Source: Nitrospiraceae bacterium (GTDB lineage Bacteria > Nitrospirota > Thermodesulfovibrionia > Thermodesulfovibrionales > UBA9159). Taken from it: a stretch of 13,036 bases of DNA. The notes beneath the pieces were generated by a model. That model did no database searches. It was not told where the DNA came from and saw nothing but the letters and a program-made list of their open reading frames with translations. The translations under genes and the position numbers were made by a program. This document shows positions 7,594-13,036 of the stretch, one piece after another; position 1 is the first letter of the stretch; each line of letters opens with the position of its first letter. The DNA lies in assembly GCA_003453735.1 (NCBI GenBank), contig DMNE01000308.1, positions 1 to 13,036 on the forward strand, read 5' to 3'.

Positions 7594-7600
7594 CCTCCTT
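7594..7600 (-). promoter_or_regulatory. Ribosome binding site of grpE (GTG start)
   Basis: AAGGAGG on the minus strand is a near-perfect anti-16S match ending 4 bases before the GTG at 7589. It supports this non-ATG start. Confidence 0.75.
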
Positions 7601-7635
7601 ACTCCTTGCTTCGCATACCCGATTTGCTGAGAATG

Positions 7636-8673
7636 TTATCCTTCTGTCAGTCCCTCTGTCAGGATCTTTGTTAAGAGTCGCGCAGTTGTATCCACGATGG
7701 TTATCGCCTTCAGATAATCCATACGTGTTGGTCCGATGACCCCCAAGGTGCCTATAGGCCGGTCGCCCTCTCGGTAGGTGGATACCACCATGCTCAATCT
7801 TTTCATCTCTGTAGCGGAGTTCTCAGAACCGATAATAACCTTGACCCCTTCGGACTCCGAGAGAGCGTCGAGGAGTTTGATGATAAGATGTTTGTCCTCT
7901 ATAGCCCGGGATACCTCCTTGATCCGTTCAAGGTCTGAAAAGTCCGGAAGGCCCAGTACCTCGGTAAGACCCGAGATGAACACGTCGCTCTGTCCGAAAC
8001 GCATGGCCTCCCGACATATCTTTATGGCCTTTGATATGAGCGTATCGCAGAGTATCTTCTCACGCTGCAGCTCCTGTAAGACCTTCGACCTGATTTCGTC
8101 AATGGTGTACCCGGTGAATTCGGCATTGAGGTATGCAGAAATCCGAGAAAGGTCCTGCTGTGTTATCTCGGGGTCGAAATGGAGAATTTTACTCTGTATG
8201 ATGCCCTCATCCGTCAGGAGCGTTATGGCAAGTCGGTCTGTTCGGTAGCGGAATAATCCGATCCTCCTCACGGTCGTTTTTTCGGGGTTCGGAGAAAGTG
8301 CAACTCCCAGATAGTGTGAAAACATCGAGAGGGTCTTGGTCGTTTCTTTCAAGAGGCTCGTGATATCCTTCCTGATATTTTCGAGTTTCTTGGTAAGGTC
8401 ATGGGCGAGAGGGGAATCCATCAGAGTTTCCTTCTGGGCCAGGCTGTCTACATAGAACCTGTAGCCTTTATCAGTGGGGATACGACCGGCAGAGGTGTGG
8501 GGCTGACTGAGAAAACCCATCTCCTCGAGGTCAGCCATGATGTTCCTGATCGTTGCAGATGACAGGTTGAAGGCATACTTCTTTGTGACAAAACGAGACC
8601 CTACAGGATCGGGGTTTAATATGTAACTATCAACCACGGCCCACAATACCCGCTGAACTCTCTCTTCAATCAT
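7636..8673 (-). CDS. hrcA: Heat-inducible transcription repressor HrcA
   Basis: 345 residues, normal for HrcA. The N-terminal winged helix-turn-helix (about 1-75) contains the family hallmarks DPVGSRFVTKKYAFNLSSATIRN and MADLEEMGFLSQPHTSAGRIPTDKGYRFYV; the rest is the GAF-like dimerisation/inserted domain, with the C-terminal signature region SMVVSTYREGDRPIGTLGV and GPTRMDY. HrcA represses by binding CIRCE and depends on GroEL for its active fold, so it is released when chaperonins are occupied by unfolded protein. The ATG at 8673 has an AGAAGGG ribosome binding site about 11 bases upstream. The CIRCE element lies 18 bases before the start codon, so the operon represses itself. Confidence 0.97.
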   Translation of the reverse strand: MIEERVQRVLWAVVDSYILNPDPVGSRFVTKKYAFNLSSATIRNIMADLEEMGFLSQPHTSAGRIPTDKGYRFYVDSLAQKETLMDSPLAHDLTKKLENIRKDITSLLKETTKTLSMFSHYLGVALSPNPEKTTVRRIGLFRYRTDRLAITLLTDEGIIQSKILHFDPEITQQDLSRISAYLNAEFTGYTIDEIRSKVLQELQREKILCDTLISKAIKICREAMRFGQSDVFISGLTEVLGLPDFSDLERIKEVSRAIEDKHLIIKLLDALSESEGVKVIIGSENSATEMKRLSMVVSTYREGDRPIGTLGVIGPTRMDYLKAITIVDTTARLLTKILTEGLTEG

Positions 8674-8691
8674 TGTTCCGTTAACCCTTCT

Positions 8692-8718
8692 TTAGCACTC
8701 TAACATTGAGAGTGCTAA
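8692..8718. promoter_or_regulatory. CIRCE operator (HrcA binding site)
   Basis: TTAGCACTC (8692-8700), 9 bases, GAGTGCTAA (8710-8718): an exact match to the known CIRCE consensus TTAGCACTC-N9-GAGTGCTAA. It covers the predicted transcription start and lies just upstream of the hrcA ribosome binding site. Bound HrcA would block RNA polymerase, and the inverted repeat would also form a hairpin at the 5' end of the mRNA. Confidence 0.97.
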
Positions 8719-8719
8719 T

Positions 8720-8749
8720 ACTGTAACAATAAGATGCCAGGCGTGTCAA
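8720..8749 (-). promoter_or_regulatory. Sigma70-type promoter of the hrcA operon
   Basis: On the minus strand a perfect -35 TTGACA (8749-8744) is followed after 18 bases by TACAGT (8725-8720), a 4 of 6 match to TATAAT. Transcription would start near 8713, inside the CIRCE element. This is the usual layout for HrcA control by a housekeeping promoter. Confidence 0.75.
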
Positions 8750-8808
8750 GACGACGCCGATGCACGATGCATGGGCTTCTCGGTTGCTTTCCGATGCAGG
8801 CGTGCTCA

Positions 8809-9645
8809 TCACCACGGAAGTTTCCTCTGCAGCAGTTTTTCATACATCTTCGGAGGTAAAAAAGCCTGTTGATGAATCTCGTCGCTATAGTATTTTGTAT
8901 CGATAGTGAAGTCCCTCCTCATCTGACGGAGATCGTGTTTTTTAGAGGCAACAGAAAATGTCCACCAGTTACCTGCGTAGGTCGACAGGGAAGCGGTATA
9001 GAGGTCAACGATGGGGAATATCAGCCTCATCTCTTCCTGCACCGCAATGACGATATCTTTATGGAAGTGGAGGGATTCAGAAAGGGTTACGAACATGCCC
9101 TCATCGGTAAGAGCGTCCTTGACGGATTTAAAGAACTCAATAGTAAAGAGACTTTTTGCAAAACCTACAATGTCAGTGGAATCAACAATGATCACATCAA
9201 TATCGCCGTTTCTGCCTTTGACGAATTCAGCGCCGTCCATGCACTTTATCTCCACACGACTGTCGTGAATGCCGCCTGCCACAGACGGAAAGAACTCCTT
9301 TGATACCGTGATGACCTTCTCGTCGATCTCGACAAAATAGATCTTTTCGACAGAGTCATGCTTCAGGACCTCCCTGACTGTCCCTCCGTCTCCCCCGCCG
9401 ATGACGATAATATTTTTCGGATGAGGATGGGCATGCATGACAAGGTGAACGAGCATCTCGTGATAGAAGAATTCATCCTTTTCCGTTATCTGCACCACCC
9501 CGTCAAGGATGAGCATTTTGCCGAAATGAGGATTTTCGATAATCAGAATCTCCTGGAAATCGCTCTTGCCCTTATAGAGAACCTTTTCAACACCGTAGAG
9601 ATACTGTATCGGGGCATAGGGATCCTTTTCAAAAAACCTAAGCAT
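8809..9645 (-). CDS. speE: Spermidine synthase (polyamine aminopropyltransferase)
   Basis: 278 residues from the ATG at 9645. It transfers aminopropyl from decarboxylated S-adenosylmethionine to putrescine. Motifs (numbered from this start): substrate-entry region DGVVQITEKDEFFYHEML (about 48-65), nucleotide-binding GGGDGG (about 83-88), FVEIDEKV (acidic ribose contact), CMDGAEF, and the active-site DSTD (about 155-158). After DSTD the sequence is IVGFAKSLF, where many SpeE have PIGPA-x-x-LF, so amine preference is less certain. An upstream ATG at 9666 adds seven residues but has no ribosome binding site, and AGGAGG lies inside that extension. It follows the decarboxylase gene by about 114 bases and precedes the hrcA promoter. 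Confidence 0.93.
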   Translation of the reverse strand: MLRFFEKDPYAPIQYLYGVEKVLYKGKSDFQEILIIENPHFGKMLILDGVVQITEKDEFFYHEMLVHLVMHAHPHPKNIIVIGGGDGGTVREVLKHDSVEKIYFVEIDEKVITVSKEFFPSVAGGIHDSRVEIKCMDGAEFVKGRNGDIDVIIVDSTDIVGFAKSLFTIEFFKSVKDALTDEGMFVTLSESLHFHKDIVIAVQEEMRLIFPIVDLYTASLSTYAGNWWTFSVASKKHDLRQMRRDFTIDTKYYSDEIHQQAFLPPKMYEKLLQRKLPW

Positions 9646-9649
9646 CTTC

Positions 9650-9655
9650 CCTCCT
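9650..9655 (-). promoter_or_regulatory. Ribosome binding site that fixes the speE start
   Basis: AGGAGG on the minus strand ends 4 bases before the ATG at 9645, favouring that start over the ATG at 9666. Confidence 0.65.
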
Positions 9656-9759
9656 GTTTTCTCCATTTATCTTAGGGTCACTGAGACCACAGATGCTTAA
9701 AGAAAAAAGACGCGCTTTCCATGAAAATCACTATGGCCTTCTCAGTGGTGTCACCGTTG

Positions 9760-10893
9760 TCATATCAAAATCGTCTTTGGGATTGAGAAACCATTGAATT
9801 CCGATGCGTAGGAAACAGTATACGCACCGCTGGAAGGTATCAGGATGCGATTTCCGATCTCCGGTTCAGGGAGCGCCACGTCCCGGTCTATCACGTCAAA
9901 GCTGTCACAGCTTGGGCCCGCGATTGTCCAGACCTTTTGCTCACTTCTGCTGCCTACGAAGTAATTATACTTGATCCCGCCGATACTTTCCATGAGGCCG
10001 TTGAAGACCCCGACATCAATGTACAGCCAGTTCTCGTCGCCTCTCAGTGCCTTGCCGACCACTGTTGCAACAAAGACTCCTGCGTCACCGATAACAGACC
10101 GCCCCGGCTCGATGAAAACCTCCACATCCGTCGAAAACTTCCGGGAGATCGCTTTGTCGATCTTCTTCTCTATTGTTGCGATGTCGACCACATTTTTCGT
10201 ATAGCGGATAGGATAGCCGCCGCCAATATTAAGGATCCGAAGCGGTATCCCCTTCTGTACGGTTACTTCCCATAATTCCCATGCCTTGTCTATCGCCGCA
10301 TTCCAGTTATACACATTGTTGCACTGCGATCCGACATGAAACGTGATGCCGACAGGATTGAGCCCCTTCTGCTGCGCGGAGACGAGCAAATCCGCTGCTT
10401 CGTCCAGCTCGACGCCAAACTTTTTGCTCAGCGGCCATTCACTTCCCTCGTTCGGAACAGATAGCCTCACGTAGACGTTGGAGCCCTGCGCGTAATGTGC
10501 AAGCTTTTCGACCTCCGGCTCGGAATCGAAGGCAAAATACCGTATTCCATAGGATACGGCCTGTTCTAAGAACTTCAATGTTTTAACGGGATTGCTTGTT
10601 ATGATTCTTTCCGGCTCAATACCGAGGGAGGCCAGGATCTGTAATTCCCCTTCCGAAGCGATTTCAAAACCGACCCCGAGGCTGCTCATGAATGTCAAAA
10701 CCTCTTTATCCGGATTTGCCTTCACCGCGTAGAACACCCTTGAGCGCTTGATACCCTTCCCGATGATCAAAGATTTCTCCTTTACTACCTCCTTATCTAT
10801 TAGGAGGTAGGGGGGTGGCTCATCACTTACGGCTATATGATTCAGGACCTTATTCCAAGTTGTCTTATCGATGTAATCAGGTATTATTTCCAC
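9760..10893 (-). CDS. PLP-dependent ornithine/lysine decarboxylase, alanine-racemase fold (fold III)
   Basis: 377 residues from GTG 10893. The TIM-barrel N-domain has FYAVKANP with the PLP lysine (about K58), HVGSQC (about 186-191), the phosphate-binding GGGYP (about 224-228) and EPGRS (about 262-266). The C-domain has GPSCDSFD with the catalytic Cys-Asp pair (about 329-330) and GAYTVSYASEFNGF with the PLP-phosphate Tyr. CDSFD is the eukaryotic-type ornithine decarboxylase form, unlike the CES of diaminopimelate decarboxylase, so putrescine formation from ornithine is most likely; lysine use is possible. Immediate upstream position to speE supports a putrescine-to-spermidine pathway. GTG 10893 is chosen because TGAGG lies 8 bases before it; GTG 10899, two codons earlier, would be only 2 bases from that site. 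Confidence 0.9.
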   Translation of the reverse strand: MEIIPDYIDKTTWNKVLNHIAVSDEPPPYLLIDKEVVKEKSLIIGKGIKRSRVFYAVKANPDKEVLTFMSSLGVGFEIASEGELQILASLGIEPERIITSNPVKTLKFLEQAVSYGIRYFAFDSEPEVEKLAHYAQGSNVYVRLSVPNEGSEWPLSKKFGVELDEAADLLVSAQQKGLNPVGITFHVGSQCNNVYNWNAAIDKAWELWEVTVQKGIPLRILNIGGGYPIRYTKNVVDIATIEKKIDKAISRKFSTDVEVFIEPGRSVIGDAGVFVATVVGKALRGDENWLYIDVGVFNGLMESIGGIKYNYFVGSRSEQKVWTIAGPSCDSFDVIDRDVALPEPEIGNRILIPSSGAYTVSYASEFNGFSIPKTILI

Positions 10894-10952
10894 AGACACA
10901 TCCTCATGTTAATTTCCGACCGAGAGAGCTTCTGCGTGATCTGAATAGTCAT
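10884..10952 (-). CDS. Possible 22-codon leader ORF overlapping the decarboxylase start
   Basis: On the minus strand an ATG at 10952 opens MTIQITQKLSRSEINMRMCLWK and stops at 10884, ten bases past the decarboxylase start in another frame. It lies downstream of the predicted promoter, so it would be transcribed. It has no ribosome binding site (A-rich before the ATG), which weakens the case. Confidence 0.2.
   Translation of the reverse strand: MTIQITQKLSRSEINMRMCLWK
10902..10906 (-). promoter_or_regulatory. Ribosome binding site of the decarboxylase
   Basis: TGAGG on the minus strand is 8 bases before GTG 10893 and is the only good match near the start. It decides between the two candidate GTG starts. 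Confidence 0.5.
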
Positions 10953-10986
10953 TTTTTTGAGGTATTATATAAAAAGTCATCATAAA

Positions 10987-11020
10987 ATTATATAGGATAA
11001 TTCTTGAGTTTTCTTGAGTC
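10987..11020 (-). promoter_or_regulatory. Promoter region of the decarboxylase-speE pair with tandem 10-bp repeats
   Basis: TATAAT (10992-10987) is a perfect -10 on the minus strand. Eight bases upstream lie two tandem copies of TTCTTGAGT(T/C) as written on the plus strand (11001-11010 and 11011-11020). They sit where the -35 would be, and no good -35 hexamer is present, which suggests an activator-dependent or repressor-controlled promoter. A second TATAAT occurs at 10969-10964. Confidence 0.45.
11001..11020. repeat. Tandem direct repeat, two 10-bp units
   Basis: TTCTTGAGTT is followed immediately by TTCTTGAGTC, nine of ten bases identical. The 10-bp period would put both copies on the same helix face. 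Confidence 0.7.
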
Positions 11021-11072
11021 AGGCAACGAAAAGGTAGGGCTTTACGATTCTTAAGATTTCACGACGGCGCCG

Positions 11073-11753
11073 TTACTTGGGTTTCCTCGTGGCAATCAGC
11101 CTCCTAGCCGTGGCGCGGACGGCCTCAGAAACGTTTTTGTTATTTTCCAGGATTGCCATATCCTTTGTCCTTAAATTCGTTACGAGAGCGGATGCGAGTC
11201 CGACTGGTGTTTTGGGGTTGTTGACCAAAGCCGTCACAACAGCGTAGTTTTTCATCCACTCCCTATTTTTGGCGATAAGCCTGAGGGCGTCTTCCGGGAC
11301 ATTCCGCGAATGAGCTATCATCTCAGCTTCTGTTGCATTAACTTTTGGATTTTTTAGGACACACAGAACAACCTCTTTATTTGAGTCTTTGGCGAGAATT
11401 GACCGCACTACGCTACCTCCCCTCATTGCAAGGGCTACCTTTTCGCCGACCGTGAGTGCTTGTATCTGCTTCAGGATACTCTGTTTCCGCTGCTCTGTCG
11501 TTGCCTGAGCATCCTTCCGTGGCATCTTTCCTAATTCCACAGGGAGACTGAGGTACTTCCGTGCCTCTTCTCGAATATCGTCAGGGACATCCGCACTGTC
11601 AAGCAGCAATTTCAGAACTTCAATCCTGCCGGTATTCGCTGTGAGGATGTCCCGGAAAATTTCCGGATCTGAGGCATCCTCCATGAGGACCTGCAGTACC
11701 GTCTCAGATGCTGTTGCAAAGTCGAAAGCCAAAAGTTTGATATCTTCTGTCAT
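11073..11753 (-). CDS. Conserved helical-repeat (HEAT/LRV-like) protein of unknown function
   Basis: 226 residues from ATG 11753, all-helical in appearance, with no signal peptide or membrane segment, so probably cytoplasmic. After an acidic N-terminal half (about 1-95), the C-terminal part from about 98 has repeated helix pairs with recurring units: SILAKDSNKEVVLCVLKNPK, MIAHSRNVPEDALRLIAKNR, VVTALVNNPKTPVGLASAL, ILENNKNVSEAVRATARRLI. This spacing resembles HEAT or leucine-rich-variant solenoids, and I recall similar proteins of unknown role in deltaproteobacteria. The start overlaps the tlyA stop as ATGA (11750-11753), with GAGGAA just upstream, so it is translationally coupled to tlyA. A TTG at 11771 would add six residues and is less likely. 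A scaffold or protein-binding role is only inferred from the fold. Confidence 0.82.
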   Translation of the reverse strand: MTEDIKLLAFDFATASETVLQVLMEDASDPEIFRDILTANTGRIEVLKLLLDSADVPDDIREEARKYLSLPVELGKMPRKDAQATTEQRKQSILKQIQALTVGEKVALAMRGGSVVRSILAKDSNKEVVLCVLKNPKVNATEAEMIAHSRNVPEDALRLIAKNREWMKNYAVVTALVNNPKTPVGLASALVTNLRTKDMAILENNKNVSEAVRATARRLIATRKPK

Positions 11754-12481
11754 GGGTTCCTCAAGTAGCAAAAATATTCCTGATTGCCTTTCTGCCCTAA
11801 AACAGGTGACCTGAAGATGCCCTTGGCCTTCAACCCAATCTCCTCAGCATAGCCTGCAATACCATCTACAGCGGCCATTCTTTGTCTTTCATCTCTCACA
11901 ATGCCGCCCTTTCCGATCTCTCCTTTGCCGACCTCGAACTGCGGTTTAACAAGTGCGAGTATCTCACCTTCATGCCTTAGAAACTCCATGACTTTCGCCA
12001 ACACCTTCTTTAATGAGATGAAGGAAAGGTCGACGGTCGCGAAATCAATATCTTCAGGAATCTTCTCTTTTTCAAGATATCGTATATTTGTCCGTTCGAA
12101 GAGTATAATCCTCGGATCGTTCCTCAAAGGCCAGGAAAGCTGGCCATAACCTACGTCAACACAATACACCCTCTTTGCACCCCTCTGCAGCATGCAGTCC
12201 GTGAACCCGCCGGTGGAAGAGCCCACGTCAATTGCGATGACATCCCGCAGCTTTATTGCGAAATGTTCGATGGCTGCATCCAGTTTGAGCCCACCACGGC
12301 TCACATACGGCATGTCCTCACCTTTCATTTCAATACGGGCATCGGCATCAATCGAGGCACCTGCCTTTGTCACTGCCCTTGCATTCACCAGCACCTTTCC
12401 CTCCATGATCAATGCCTTTGCACGTTCTCGGCTGTCAACGATTCCTCTTTTGAAGAGGAGTACATCAAGACGTTCTTTCAT
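11750..12481 (-). CDS. tlyA: TlyA family 2'-O-ribose rRNA methyltransferase / hemolysin A-like
   Basis: 243 residues from ATG 12481. An S4 RNA-binding domain (about 1-60: MKERLDVLLFKRGIVDSRER, then GKVLVNARAV) precedes the conserved SRGGLKLDAAI and an FtsJ-like methyltransferase domain. That domain shows SAM motif DVGSSTGGFTDCML (about 85-98), CVDVGYGQL, TVDLSFISL and LVKPQFEVGKGEIGKGGIV. Characterised TlyA proteins 2'-O-methylate 16S and/or 23S rRNA cytidines; the hemolysin name is historical. The frame extends to an ATG at 12505 (eight more residues), and neither start has a ribosome binding site; 12481 matches where family members usually begin. It lies about 140 bases after dxs and overlaps the next gene by 4. 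Confidence 0.93.
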   Translation of the reverse strand: MKERLDVLLFKRGIVDSRERAKALIMEGKVLVNARAVTKAGASIDADARIEMKGEDMPYVSRGGLKLDAAIEHFAIKLRDVIAIDVGSSTGGFTDCMLQRGAKRVYCVDVGYGQLSWPLRNDPRIILFERTNIRYLEKEKIPEDIDFATVDLSFISLKKVLAKVMEFLRHEGEILALVKPQFEVGKGEIGKGGIVRDERQRMAAVDGIAGYAEEIGLKAKGIFRSPVLGQKGNQEYFCYLRNP

Positions 12482-12619
12482 GATCGCATCGTAATATCTT
12501 GACATTCTGCGCCGCTAAACCGCTCGACGATGCACTAGAAATGGCAAAAAAAAAGGAAAGCAGGAGTGATGTGCGTTTCGATATTCCGCTTAGCGCAATG
12601 CGGGGGCGGGAAATTGTCA

Positions 12620-13036
12620 TTAACGAAACGAGGGGCAGGGCGCGATGCAGTCCTTACAGGTTCTATAAATCCCTTCTGCATCGAGGCCATACTTTTTTCT
12701 GAGGATCGACTGAGCGCCGTGCTCGAGGAAGTGATCGTCTATGCCGATCCTTCGCACCTGCACATCATTCAGCCCTGCCTTAGCGATACATTCCAGTATT
12801 GCTGAACCGAATCCCCCGGCAAGGACATTTTCTTCGACGGTAACGATTCGTCTTCTCCTCTCTGCGAGGGAGACAACCAGCCCTTCATCGAGGGGCTTGA
12901 TAAACCGGGCATTAATTACGCACGCGCTGATACCATCATCTCTCAGCATCTCTGCAGCAGTCAATGCCGAATAGACCGTGTTGCCGACTGCTATGATGGC
13001 AATGTCGTCTCCGTCAGTCACTATCTCGGCCTTTCC
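12620..13036 (-). CDS. dxs: 1-deoxy-D-xylulose-5-phosphate synthase, C-terminal part (cut by window edge)
   Basis: The last 138 residues are visible; the frame is open to the edge (GKAEIV, then TDGDDIAIIAVGNTV). This is the C-terminal transketolase-like domain of DXS: SALTAAEMLRDDGI, VINARFIKPLDEGL, VTVEENVLAGGFGSAILE with the Glu of the VEEN motif, and GIDDHFLEHGAQ, then KYGLDAEGI. DXS condenses pyruvate and glyceraldehyde 3-phosphate using thiamine diphosphate, the first step of the MEP isoprenoid pathway. The thiamine-binding and catalytic N-terminal domains are outside the window. The tail after the last motif has an extra Cys-containing end (CKDCIAPCPSFR) longer than usual. dxs followed by tlyA is a familiar order. 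Confidence 0.93.
   Translation of the reverse strand, partial: GKAEIVTDGDDIAIIAVGNTVYSALTAAEMLRDDGISACVINARFIKPLDEGLVVSLAERRRRIVTVEENVLAGGFGSAILECIAKAGLNDVQVRRIGIDDHFLEHGAQSILRKKYGLDAEGIYRTCKDCIAPCPSFR

Noticed and set aside
12541..12702. Small plus-strand frame starting MAKKKESRSDVRF between tlyA and dxs
   Set aside because: It has no ribosome binding site, overlaps the conserved 3' end of dxs in antisense and matches nothing I recognise.
1..13036. CRISPR array, insertion sequence, prophage or defence island
   Set aside because: No spaced direct repeats, transposase, integrase or terminal repeats were found; the window is mostly housekeeping genes.

Overview
The window looks like chromosomal DNA from a Gram-negative, probably anaerobic bacterium of the Nitrospirota or Desulfobacterota (deltaproteobacterial) kind. 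This is inferred from gene content: an hrcA-grpE-dnaK-dnaJ operon with a CIRCE element, an E. coli-like DnaK nucleotide-binding domain, a fold-III ornithine decarboxylase beside a spermidine synthase, and signal-peptide TPR and GGDEF proteins. No species can be named from the sequence alone. Almost every gene lies on the minus strand, so transcription runs from the right edge to the left; one TPR gene on the plus strand is the exception.

Right part (13036 to 11073, minus): the 3' end of dxs (isoprenoid precursor synthesis) runs in from the edge. It is followed by a TlyA-type 2'-O-rRNA methyltransferase and, by ATGA overlap, a helical-repeat protein of unknown function. Middle right (10893 to 8809, minus): a PLP-dependent ornithine decarboxylase and a spermidine synthase form a putrescine/spermidine module. 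It has its own AT-rich promoter region with a tandem 10-bp repeat and a possible small leader ORF; no speD is in view.

Centre (8749 to 1307, minus): a sigma70-type promoter and a perfect CIRCE operator precede hrcA, grpE, dnaK, dnaJ and rsmE, all tightly spaced. After a 36-nt gap come a membrane-bound GGDEF protein and an overlapping small lipoprotein-like gene. If the run is one transcript, a cyclic-dinucleotide-type signalling protein belongs to the HrcA heat-shock regulon. dnaK is broken in the read sequence: its reading frame shifts twice within about 25 bases near the start of the peptide-binding domain end, at two C runs. Removing one C from each restores a canonical 636-residue DnaK.

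Left part (1 to 1228): a plus-strand gene for a secreted TPR protein converges on the GGDEF/lipoprotein operon. Upstream is about 570 bases of AT-rich noncoding DNA holding several inverted repeats, a candidate extended -10 promoter and low-complexity sequence. At the very edge a minus-strand reading frame opens with a signal-peptide-like N-terminus and runs off the window.

The items most worth a second look are the GGDEF protein, which has Thr and Ser at the two guanine-contacting positions (the Ser is the change described for Hypr cGAMP-making GGDEF enzymes), and the double frameshift in dnaK.
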